Assembly: GCA_934630555.1 (NCBI GenBank)
Contig: CAKTXB010000064.1
Coordinates: 1 to 9,181, forward strand
DNA: 9,181 bases
Reading direction: 5' to 3'
Source of the DNA: an uncultured Oscillospiraceae bacterium
Lineage (GTDB): Bacteria; Bacillota; Clostridia; Oscillospirales; Oscillospiraceae
The stretch's first letter is position 1. Each line of letters starts with the position of its first letter. The position numbers and the translations under genes are program-made. The notes under the pieces are model-generated. The model did no database searches. It had not been told where the DNA came from and was given only the letters and a program-made list of their open reading frames with translations. Shown here piece after piece: positions 1 through 6,360 of the stretch.

Positions 1-1803
1 GTTTTGGAGCTGCTGTGCACCGTGGGCAGCGCGTCGTGCCGCGAGGTGCTCTATCTCACCGGCGCGTCCATGGCCACCATCCGGCGGCTGGAGAAGCTGG
101 CGCTGGTAGAACTTTTTTCGCGTGAGATCTTCCGCGCCCCGCAGCAGCAGCCGGTCCTTCCGGTGGAGGAACCGACGCTCAGCGCCGCGCAGCAGGAAGC
201 TTATGACGGCCTGTGCGCGCAGATGCAAACGGAAAAGCCGGGCGCGGCGCTGCTGTACGGCGTGACCGGCAGCGGCAAAACGCTGGTTTACATAAAACTA
301 CTCTACGCGGCGCGCGCTGCCCGGAAGTCCGCCATTTTGCTCGTGCCGGAGATCGCGCTGACGCCGCAGCTTTTAAACCGCCTGCGTGCGCATTTCGGCG
401 ATGACGTCGCCGTGCTGCACAGCAGCCTCCGCGTGGGCGAGCGCTATGACGAATGGCGCCGCGTGCAAAGCGGCAAGGCCCACATCGTCGTGGGCACGCG
501 CTCGGCAGTTTTTGCCCCAACAGAGCATCTGGGCCTGCTCATTCTCGATGAAGAGCAGGAGCATTCCTATAAATCCGAAAACACCCCGCGCTATCACGCG
601 CGCGAGGTCGCACTCTACCGCGGCGCGCAGGAGGGCGCGCTCGTGCTCCTCGGCTCCGCCACGCCGTCGGTGGAGAGTATGTATCGCGCCCAGACCGGGC
701 TATACTCTCTGTACCGCCTGCCCGCCCGCTATAACGGCCGCGCGCTGCCGCAGGTGGAGATAGCCGACATGAAGCAGGAACTGCGGCAGGGCAATGACGG
801 CGCCGTGAGCGTGCTGCTGCGCGAGCGCCTGCAGCAGACGGTAGCCGACGGCCATCAGGCCATCTTGTTTTTGAATCGCCGCGGCAACAGCCGCTGCCTT
901 GTCTGCACAGACTGCGGTGAAGCGCCAAGCTGCCCGCGGTGCAGTGTGCATCTGACGTATCACTCGGCCAACGAGCGCCTCATGTGCCACTACTGCGGCT
1001 ATTCTCAGGCCGTGCCGGAGCGCTGTCCGCAGTGCGGCGGCCATCTCAAGCCCGTGGGCTGCGGCACGCAGAAGGTGGAGCAGGAGCTGCACGCGCTGCT
1101 GCCGGATGTGCGCGTTCTGCGCATGGACGCCGATACCGTGTCGGCTGAAAACACCCACGAGGTGCTGCTTTCCAAATTTGCCCGCGAAAAGATCCCCATT
1201 CTTCTTGGCACGCAGATGGTGGCCAAGGGGCTGGATTTTGAAAACGTCACGCTCGTCGGCGTGCTGGACGCCGACCTGTCGCTGTATTTTGGCAGCTTCC
1301 GTGCGGCGGAGACCACATTTTCGCTCGTGACGCAGGTCGTGGGCCGCGCCGGACGCGGCCAGAACGCCGGTACGGCGCTCATCCAGACCATGACGCCGGA
1401 GCACCCCGTGCTGCGGCTGGCCGCAGAGCAGAACTACGATGCGTTTTATGACATGGAGATGCAGCTGCGCCAGCTGCGCGGCTTCCCGCCGCTGCGCGAT
1501 ATTTTCACGCTCACAGCCACATGCCTGCATGAAGACCAGCTGCTGCGCAGCGCCATGACGCTGCGGCAGGCGCTGGCCATGAACCTTAAAAGCATGGGCC
1601 TTACCGGGCAGGAGGCCGAGCTGTTCGGCCCAACGCCGGCCCCCGTGGCGCGCGTGAACTATACCTATCGCTACCGCCTGAGCCTGTGCTGCAAAAACAC
1701 AAAGGCCGTGCGGCAGATGCTGGCCTATGTGCTGCGGCAGTTTGCAAAAGACCCCAAAAACCGCGGCGTCAGCGCCTTTGTGGATGTAAATTCTTACGAT
1801 TGA
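1..1803 (+). CDS. priA: Primosomal protein N' (PriA), replication-restart DNA helicase; 5' end missing
   Basis: PriA is a superfamily 2 helicase that recognises stalled or broken replication forks and starts reloading of the replicative helicase. The frame is open from base 1 and ends with TGA at 1801. About 600 residues are present against roughly 730-800 in the family, so the N-terminal DNA-binding part lies before the window and no start can be given (the TTG at 4 is not a credible one). Visible in order: the end of a winged-helix region (about 1-130), Walker A GVTGSGKT (259-282), motif II DEEQ (547-558), motif III GSATPS (652-669), eight zinc-binding cysteines in four CxxC pairs (904-1035), motif V GTQMVAKGLDF (1207-1239) and motif VI QVVGRAGRG (1333-1359). 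All helicase motifs are intact. It is followed 15 bases later by def, the usual Firmicutes order. Identification is very secure. Confidence 0.97.
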   Translation, partial: VLELLCTVGSASCREVLYLTGASMATIRRLEKLALVELFSREIFRAPQQQPVLPVEEPTLSAAQQEAYDGLCAQMQTEKPGAALLYGVTGSGKTLVYIKLLYAARAARKSAILLVPEIALTPQLLNRLRAHFGDDVAVLHSSLRVGERYDEWRRVQSGKAHIVVGTRSAVFAPTEHLGLLILDEEQEHSYKSENTPRYHAREVALYRGAQEGALVLLGSATPSVESMYRAQTGLYSLYRLPARYNGRALPQVEIADMKQELRQGNDGAVSVLLRERLQQTVADGHQAILFLNRRGNSRCLVCTDCGEAPSCPRCSVHLTYHSANERLMCHYCGYSQAVPERCPQCGGHLKPVGCGTQKVEQELHALLPDVRVLRMDADTVSAENTHEVLLSKFAREKIPILLGTQMVAKGLDFENVTLVGVLDADLSLYFGSFRAAETTFSLVTQVVGRAGRGQNAGTALIQTMTPEHPVLRLAAEQNYDAFYDMEMQLRQLRGFPPLRDIFTLTATCLHEDQLLRSAMTLRQALAMNLKSMGLTGQEAELFGPTPAPVARVNYTYRYRLSLCCKNTKAVRQMLAYVLRQFAKDPKNRGVSAFVDVNSYD

Positions 1804-1807
1804 GAGG
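1802..1807 (+). promoter_or_regulatory. Ribosome binding site of def
   Basis: GAGAGG starts inside the priA stop codon and lies 11 bases before the ATG at 1819. It is a moderate Shine-Dalgarno match with slightly long spacing. The spacer is entirely A/T apart from one G, unusual in this GC-rich window. Confidence 0.55.
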
Positions 1808-1818
1808 ATATTTGAAAT

Positions 1819-2340
1819 ATGGCATTGCGGAATATCGTGACCGTGGGCGACGCGGTCCTGACAAAAAAGTGCCGCCCGGTCGTGAAGTTTGATGACCGTC
1901 TGGCACAGCTCCTTGACGACATGAAGGAGACCATGGTGCACGCCAACGGCGTGGGCCTTGCCGCCCCGCAGGTGGGCATTTTGCGCCGCGTCGTGGTCGT
2001 GGACACTGGCGACGGGATCGTGGAGCTGGTGAACCCGAAGATCGTAAAAAAAAGCAAGGAGCAGCAGACGGGCCTTGAGGGCTGTCTCAGCCTACCGGGT
2101 GAATACGGCATCGTCACACGCCCGGAATACGTCGTTGTCCGCGCGCAGGACCGCACCGGCGAGTGGTATGAGTACGAAGGCGAAGAGCTGACAGCCCGCG
2201 CCTTCTGCCACGAGCTCGACCATCTGGACGGCCATCTCTACACCGAGATCGCCGAGCGGATGCTCACCCCGGAGGAGCTGGCTGAAATGGCCGCAGATTC
2301 TGAGGACTACGAAGTCGAAATTGAGGGTGAGAAAGCATGA
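1819..2340 (+). CDS. def: Peptide deformylase
   Basis: This cytoplasmic metalloenzyme removes the N-formyl group from the first methionine of new proteins at the ribosome exit, reversing the modification made by Fmt, which is encoded next. The 173-residue product has all three family motifs: GVGLAAPQ at residues 44-51, EGCLSLP at 87-93 and HELDH at 131-135. By family knowledge C89, H131 and H135 bind the metal (usually Fe2+) and E132 is the catalytic acid/base. The ATG at 1819 gives a normal N-terminus for the family, with a Shine-Dalgarno sequence upstream. The last 20 or so residues form an acidic tail (rich in E and D) beyond the catalytic core, common in clostridial homologues. The stop overlaps the fmt start as ATGA, implying translational coupling of the formylation/deformylation pair. 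Nothing is missing. Confidence 0.98.
   Translation: MALRNIVTVGDAVLTKKCRPVVKFDDRLAQLLDDMKETMVHANGVGLAAPQVGILRRVVVVDTGDGIVELVNPKIVKKSKEQQTGLEGCLSLPGEYGIVTRPEYVVVRAQDRTGEWYEYEGEELTARAFCHELDHLDGHLYTEIAERMLTPEELAEMAADSEDYEVEIEGEKA
2326..2330 (+). promoter_or_regulatory. Ribosome binding site of fmt, inside def
   Basis: GGTGA, complementary to the 5' part of the anti-Shine-Dalgarno sequence, sits within the last codons of def, 6 bases before the fmt ATG at 2337. It is preceded by GAGG (2323-2326). It supports the ATG of the ATGA overlap as the true start. Confidence 0.5.
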
Positions 2341-3257
2341 GGATCGTATATATGGGCACGCCCGACATCGCGCGCGTGTGCCTGCAAAAGCTGCATGAAA
2401 GCGGCGTGTGTGACATCGCGGCGGTGTATACCAAGCCCGACCAGCCCAAAAACCGGGGCATGAAGCTGACCCAGTCGCCGGTGAAGGAATACGCGCTGGC
2501 GAACGGCCTGCCGGTCGTGCAGCCGGAAACATTCCGTGACGACGCCGCGGTGGAGCAGCTGCGCGCCCTCCGGCCGGAGCTCATCGTTGTTGTGGCCTAC
2601 GGTAAAATTCTGCCGCAGCGCGTGCTGGACATTCCCAAATACGGCTGCATCAATATGCACGCCAGCATCCTGCCCCAGCTGCGCGGCGCAGGCCCGGTGC
2701 AGTGGTCCATCCTGAACCACTGCGCCGAAACCGGCGTGAGCGCCATGTACCTCACCGCCGGTATGGACGAGGGCGACGTGATCGAGATCCGCAAAACGCC
2801 CATCGACCCCATGGAGACCTCTGAAGAGCTCATGGCGCGCCTGGCTGACATTGCCGCCGCACTCGCGTGCGATACCGTGCGCGCCATTGAAGCCGGCACA
2901 GCCCGGCGCACCCCGCAGGACGCATCAAAGGCGACTTATGCGCCGATGCTTGACAGATCTCTCTCTCCCATCGACTGGACACAGCCGGCACAGTGGGTCA
3001 TCGACCAGGTGCGCGGCCTCATCCCGTGGCCGGTGGCCACAGCGTGCTTTGGCGGCACGACCTTCAAGATCTTCCGCGTGGAAAAAACAGAGCAGACGAC
3101 CGATCGTGCACCCGGTACGGTACTTGGCCTTGACAAGAAAGGCCTGCTCGTAGCCTGCGGCGCGGGCGCGGTGCTCCGCGTGACACAGCTGCAGGCGCAG
3201 GGCGGAAAACGCATGGCGGCGGCAGACTATTTCCGCGGCCACCCGCTTTCTCTGTAA
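2337..3257 (+). CDS. fmt: Methionyl-tRNA formyltransferase
   Basis: Fmt transfers a formyl group from 10-formyl-tetrahydrofolate to methionyl-tRNA(fMet), making the initiator used for bacterial translation. The 306-residue product has the usual length and two-domain plan. The N-terminal Rossmann-like domain begins MRIVYMGTPD and carries the catalytic set N106 and H108 (in INMHASILPQLRGAGPVQ, 105-122) and D144 (in GMDEGDVIE, 142-150), matching the numbering of the E. coli catalytic residues. From about residue 200 there is the C-terminal OB-like tRNA-binding domain, with IPWPVATACFGG near 229-240 and the family ending KRMAAADYFRGHPL. It overlaps def by 4 bases, and its stop shares a base with the rsmB start (TAATG). 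In many Clostridia a zinc protease gene lies between fmt and rsmB; here there is none. Confidence 0.97.
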   Translation: MRIVYMGTPDIARVCLQKLHESGVCDIAAVYTKPDQPKNRGMKLTQSPVKEYALANGLPVVQPETFRDDAAVEQLRALRPELIVVVAYGKILPQRVLDIPKYGCINMHASILPQLRGAGPVQWSILNHCAETGVSAMYLTAGMDEGDVIEIRKTPIDPMETSEELMARLADIAAALACDTVRAIEAGTARRTPQDASKATYAPMLDRSLSPIDWTQPAQWVIDQVRGLIPWPVATACFGGTTFKIFRVEKTEQTTDRAPGTVLGLDKKGLLVACGAGAVLRVTQLQAQGGKRMAAADYFRGHPLSL

Positions 3258-4567
3258 TGGCCGGGGCACGGGATACGGCGCTGCGCGCGCTCATCGCCAT
3301 GCGCCGGCAGGGCGCGTGGTCCGACGGTGCGCTCAAGGAATACATCGCGCAGGACCGTCTGGAGCGGCGCGACGCGGCACTGGCCAGCCAGCTGTGCTAC
3401 GGCGTGCTGCAAAACAAACTGCTGCTGGAATTTTACCTTGCGCAGGTGCTCACGGGCAAGCTCAAGGATGTGCAGCCCATCGTGGCCGACATTCTGCGCC
3501 TTGGCGCGTATCAGATCTTGTTTTTGGACCGCGTGCCCGACTCGGCGGCGGTGAATGAGGCCGTGGAGCAGTGCAAGCGCTTTGCAGAGCGCCGCGCCTC
3601 CGGCCTTGTAAACGGCGTGCTGCGCGCCCTGTCGCGCCAGAAAGCCGCGCTGCGCCAGCCGGACGATCTGCAGAGCCGATACAGCCACCCGGCCGCGCTC
3701 ATCGCGCTGCTGCAGGCGAGCCTGCCGGCAGGGGAGCTGGAGGCGTTTCTGGCAGCGGACAACGCGCCCGCACCGATGACGCTGCAATATGATCCCCTGA
3801 AAACCCAGCCGGAACCCCTGTGGCAGGAGCTTCAGGACGCCGGCGTGACGCTCACGCCGCACCCGTGGCTGCCGGGCTGTATGCTCGCGCAGGGCGCGGG
3901 CGATGTGACCCAGCTGGCTGCGTTCCGCGAAGGACGCGTCTATGTGCAGGACGCGGCGGCCAAACTCGCGGCGCTTTCCGCAGGCGCGCGGCCCGGAATG
4001 CACGTGCTGGATGTCTGCGCCGCACCGGGCGGCAAGAGCTTTGCCATGGCCATGCAGATGCAGAACACGGGAAGCATCACGTCCTGTGATATTCACCCAC
4101 ACAAGATCGCCCTCATTGAAAAGGGCGCGGAACGTCTCGGCATCACGAACCTGTGCGCCCTGGTGCAAAACGCAGCGCAGGCGCGGCCGGAATGGAACGG
4201 CCAAATGGACGTGGTCATGGCCGATGTGCCGTGCTCCGGCCTCGGCGTTATCCGCAAAAAGCCGGACGTACGCTATAAAGACCTCGCCCAGACGGCCCGT
4301 CTTCCGGAGATCCAGCGGGCGATCTTGGAAAATGTCCAGCATTATGTCAGACCCGGCGGCGTGCTGCTCTACAGCACGTGTACTGTCCTGCGGCGCGAAA
4401 ACGAAGCCGTGGCGCAGGCATTTTTGCAGGCGCATCCGGAGTTCACGGCCGAACCGCTCGATCTTCCCGCCGGACTGCACACGGCAGACCCGCGATTTAT
4501 AACGCTCCTGCCGCATCTTCACGATTGTGACGGGTTTTTTATCTGTAAAATGAGGAAACACACATGA
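3257..4567 (+). CDS. rsmB: 16S rRNA (cytosine(967)-C(5))-methyltransferase RsmB
   Basis: RsmB (also Sun, formerly RrmB) uses S-adenosylmethionine to methylate C967 of 16S rRNA (E. coli numbering) in the small subunit. The 436-residue product has the family length. Residues 1 to about 130 form the NusB-like RNA-binding domain, with VNEAVEQCK (99-107) and GLVNGVLR (116-123). The catalytic domain has SAM motif DVCAAPGGK (252-260), an acidic SAM contact at D278 (CDIHPHK), motif IV DVPCSGLG (323-330) with C326, and STCTV (373-377) with C375. By family knowledge C375 is the attacking cysteine and C326 helps release the product. The end has the expected DGFFICKM (425-432). The start is the ATG of TAATG at the fmt stop; no Shine-Dalgarno sequence precedes it, so it probably depends on ribosomes finishing fmt. 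The stop overlaps rlmN as ATGA. Confidence 0.96.
   Translation: MAGARDTALRALIAMRRQGAWSDGALKEYIAQDRLERRDAALASQLCYGVLQNKLLLEFYLAQVLTGKLKDVQPIVADILRLGAYQILFLDRVPDSAAVNEAVEQCKRFAERRASGLVNGVLRALSRQKAALRQPDDLQSRYSHPAALIALLQASLPAGELEAFLAADNAPAPMTLQYDPLKTQPEPLWQELQDAGVTLTPHPWLPGCMLAQGAGDVTQLAAFREGRVYVQDAAAKLAALSAGARPGMHVLDVCAAPGGKSFAMAMQMQNTGSITSCDIHPHKIALIEKGAERLGITNLCALVQNAAQARPEWNGQMDVVMADVPCSGLGVIRKKPDVRYKDLAQTARLPEIQRAILENVQHYVRPGGVLLYSTCTVLRRENEAVAQAFLQAHPEFTAEPLDLPAGLHTADPRFITLLPHLHDCDGFFICKMRKHT
4552..4556 (+). promoter_or_regulatory. Ribosome binding site of rlmN, inside rsmB
   Basis: GAGGA lies in the last codons of rsmB with a 7-base spacer to the ATG at 4564. Good match and spacing, fixing the rlmN start at the ATGA overlap. 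Confidence 0.75.
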
Positions 4568-5622
4568 AAACGGACCTGAAATCCATGACGCTGGCGCAGA
4601 TGCAGACGGCGTTCCGGGAACTGGGAGAGCCTGCGTTCCGCGCCAAACAGGTATACACTTGGCTGCACCGCGGTGCAGAGTCGTTTGACGAGATGACGAA
4701 CCTCTCCAAGCCGCTGCGCGAAAAGCTGGACAGCCTGTATACCATCACCGTGCCCAAGCTTGCCCGCGCGCAGCGCTCACAGAAAGACGGCACGGTCAAA
4801 TACCTCTGGCAGCTGGCCGACGGCAACTGCGTAGAGTCTGTGGTCATGCAGTACCACCACGGCAACACCATCTGCATCTCGTCCGAAGTCGGCTGCCCCA
4901 TGGGCTGCAAATTCTGCGCGTCCACACTGGGCGGCCTCGTGCGGCGCCTCGCGCCGTCCGAGCTGCTGGATCAGGTCATTTTCTCGCAAAAGGAATCCGG
5001 CCTGCCCATCTCGAACATCGTGCTCATGGGCATCGGGGAGCCGCTGGATAACCTTGACGCCGTGATGCAGTTTCTCGAACTTGTCAACAGCCCCGAAGGG
5101 CTCAACATCGGAATGCGTCACATCAGCCTGTCCACGTGCGGACTGGTGGATAAGATCGCACAGCTTGCCGAACGAAAATTGCAGCTTACGCTCTCTGTGT
5201 CGCTCCATTCGCCGGACGACGAGTCGCGCAGCAAGATCATGCCCATCAACCGCCGCTGGGGCGTTGATACGCTTCTGGCCGCCTGTCGGGATTATTTTGA
5301 AAAGACCGGCCGCCGCGTGTCATTTGAATACACCATGATCCGCGGCGTGAGCGACTCCGAGCAGCAGGCGCGGCTGCTGGCTAAAAAACTACAGGGCATG
5401 GCCGCGCACGTGAATCTGATCCCGCTCAACACCGTGGAGGAAACGGGGCTGCGCACCTCTACCCACGCGGCCATAGCGCGTTTTCAGGAAATTTTGCAGC
5501 AGCACGGCGTTACTGCCACCGTGCGCCGCACGCTTGGCAGCGATATTGACGCCTCGTGCGGCCAGCTGCGCCGGCAATACGAAAAAGCAGAGGAGGCAGG
5601 CAAATGCAGATCTGGGCATTGA
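4564..5622 (+). CDS. rlmN: Dual-specificity 23S rRNA/tRNA (adenine-C2)-methyltransferase RlmN
   Basis: RlmN is a radical-SAM enzyme that methylates carbon 2 of A2503 in 23S rRNA at the peptidyl transferase centre and A37 of some tRNAs, which affects translational accuracy. The 352-residue product has the family length. The [4Fe-4S] cluster motif CPMGCKFC gives C111, C115 and C118. The SAM-contact motif GIGEP is at 156-160. Of the two mechanistic cysteines, C332 (in DIDASCGQL) corresponds to the transiently methylated Cys355 of E. coli, and C104 (NTICISSEVG), seven residues before the cluster motif, to Cys118. It is called RlmN rather than its resistance paralogue Cfr because the gene sits in the conserved housekeeping cluster and matches RlmN along its length, including the N-terminal accessory domain. 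The last 19 bases overlap prpC in another frame. Confidence 0.96.
   Translation: MKTDLKSMTLAQMQTAFRELGEPAFRAKQVYTWLHRGAESFDEMTNLSKPLREKLDSLYTITVPKLARAQRSQKDGTVKYLWQLADGNCVESVVMQYHHGNTICISSEVGCPMGCKFCASTLGGLVRRLAPSELLDQVIFSQKESGLPISNIVLMGIGEPLDNLDAVMQFLELVNSPEGLNIGMRHISLSTCGLVDKIAQLAERKLQLTLSVSLHSPDDESRSKIMPINRRWGVDTLLAACRDYFEKTGRRVSFEYTMIRGVSDSEQQARLLAKKLQGMAAHVNLIPLNTVEETGLRTSTHAAIARFQEILQQHGVTATVRRTLGSDIDASCGQLRRQYEKAEEAGKCRSGH
5591..5596 (+). promoter_or_regulatory. Strong ribosome binding site of prpC, inside rlmN
   Basis: A full AGGAGG lies in the 3' end of rlmN with a 7-base spacer to the ATG at 5604. It decides the prpC start: the in-frame ATG at 5556 would add 16 basic residues (rich in R and P) unlike any PP2C N-terminus. 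Confidence 0.85.
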
Positions 5623-6335
5623 CCGACCCCGGCAATCTCCGGGAACAGAATCAGGATGCGTATAAAACGCTCACGTTCGGCCATGACCGTGCGCTGCTGC
5701 TTGTCTGTGACGGCATGGGCGGCGCCAAGGCCGGCAACGTGGCCAGCGCCCTCGCGGCAGAGGCATTTTCTGCCGAGGTGCAGCGCAGTCAGAAAAGCGC
5801 GTCCACGCCGGAAAAGATCGTCGCCATGCTCCGCACGGCGCTGGAGCTTGCCAACCGCGCGGTCTATGAGCAGTCGCAGGCCGGCACGGAATTTGCCGGC
5901 ATGGGTACCACGCTCGTGGCAGCCTATGTCGTTAAAAACACGGCCTGTCTTCTCAACGTGGGCGACAGCCGCGCCTATCATTTCTCCGCCGAGGGCGTCC
6001 GTCAGATCACGCGCGATCATTCGCTTGTGGAAATGATGGTGCAGCGTGGAGAGCTGATGCCAGAGCAGGCCAAAAATTTCCCGGGAAAAAATCTCATCAC
6101 CCGCGCTGTGGGCACAGAGCCTGCGGTAGAGGGCGATGTTTACACGCAGACACTGAATAAAAATGACTGTCTGCTTTTGTGCTCAGACGGCCTCTCCAAC
6201 GAGATGGCCGATCAGGAAATGCTGTTTGAAGTGGCGCACGGGATGCGCCGGAGCGACTGCTGCGAGCGCCTGATGCGCATTGCCAAGCACCGCGGCGCGC
6301 CGGATAACGTCACGCTCGTGCTGGCGTCGTTCTGA
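5604..6335 (+). CDS. prpC: PP2C-family Ser/Thr protein phosphatase PrpC (Stp)
   Basis: PrpC is a cytoplasmic Mn2+/Mg2+-dependent phosphatase of the PPM/PP2C family that removes phosphate from PrkC and its substrates. The 243-residue product matches the bacterial family (about 240-255). Metal-binding and catalytic residues are all visible: R13 and D18 in NLREQNQD, D36 with G37 in VCDGMGG (34-40), D195 in SDGLS (194-198) and D234 in PDN (233-235). Other family motifs are GMGTT (99-103), GDSRAY (120-125), ITRDHS (135-140) and ITRAVG (165-170). The ATG at 5604 is chosen because a perfect AGGAGG precedes it and MQIWALTDPGNLREQNQD is the normal family start. It overlaps rlmN by 19 bases and is followed 25 bases later by its partner kinase. 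The usual His-Pro before KN in the flap region reads Phe-Pro here (159-160). Confidence 0.96.
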   Translation: MQIWALTDPGNLREQNQDAYKTLTFGHDRALLLVCDGMGGAKAGNVASALAAEAFSAEVQRSQKSASTPEKIVAMLRTALELANRAVYEQSQAGTEFAGMGTTLVAAYVVKNTACLLNVGDSRAYHFSAEGVRQITRDHSLVEMMVQRGELMPEQAKNFPGKNLITRAVGTEPAVEGDVYTQTLNKNDCLLLCSDGLSNEMADQEMLFEVAHGMRRSDCCERLMRIAKHRGAPDNVTLVLASF

Positions 6336-6345
6336 GCAGAACAGG

Positions 6346-6351
6346 AAGGAG
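6346..6351 (+). promoter_or_regulatory. Ribosome binding site of prkC
   Basis: AAGGAG, in the 25-base gap between prpC and prkC, has a 9-base spacer to the ATG at 6361. It selects this start over the in-frame ATG at 6280, which would overlap prpC by 56 bases and add 27 arginine-rich residues before the kinase fold. Confidence 0.8.
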
Positions 6352-6360
6352 CAACATCTT

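Noticed and set aside
700..1941. 413-residue open frame on the minus strand, antisense to priA and the start of def
   Set aside because: Same shadow pattern: low-complexity composition, no domain, and full overlap with intact helicase motifs of priA.
4533..4541. T run near the end of rsmB (GGGTTTTTTATC) as a terminator
   Set aside because: No GC-rich stem lies directly before it, and it is coding sequence for the conserved DGFFIC motif.
3227..4561. 444-residue open frame on the minus strand, antisense to rsmB
   Set aside because: It mirrors rsmB almost exactly, has the same H/R/Q-rich composition and no recognisable domain. rsmB on the plus strand has every catalytic motif.
4853..4926. Possible Cfr (antibiotic-resistance methyltransferase) instead of RlmN
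   Set aside because: Cfr and RlmN share the radical-SAM motifs, but this gene is embedded in the conserved housekeeping operon with matching composition and no mobile element nearby, so RlmN is the far better call.
5556..5603. Longer N-terminus for PrpC starting at the ATG at 5556
   Set aside because: The added residues are an out-of-frame reading of the conserved rlmN C-terminus, and a perfect AGGAGG points to the ATG at 5604.
6280..6360. Longer N-terminus for PrkC starting at the ATG at 6280
   Set aside because: It would overlap prpC by 56 bases and add 27 arginine/serine-rich residues with no family counterpart. The ATG at 6361 has a good ribosome binding site and gives the standard kinase N-terminus.
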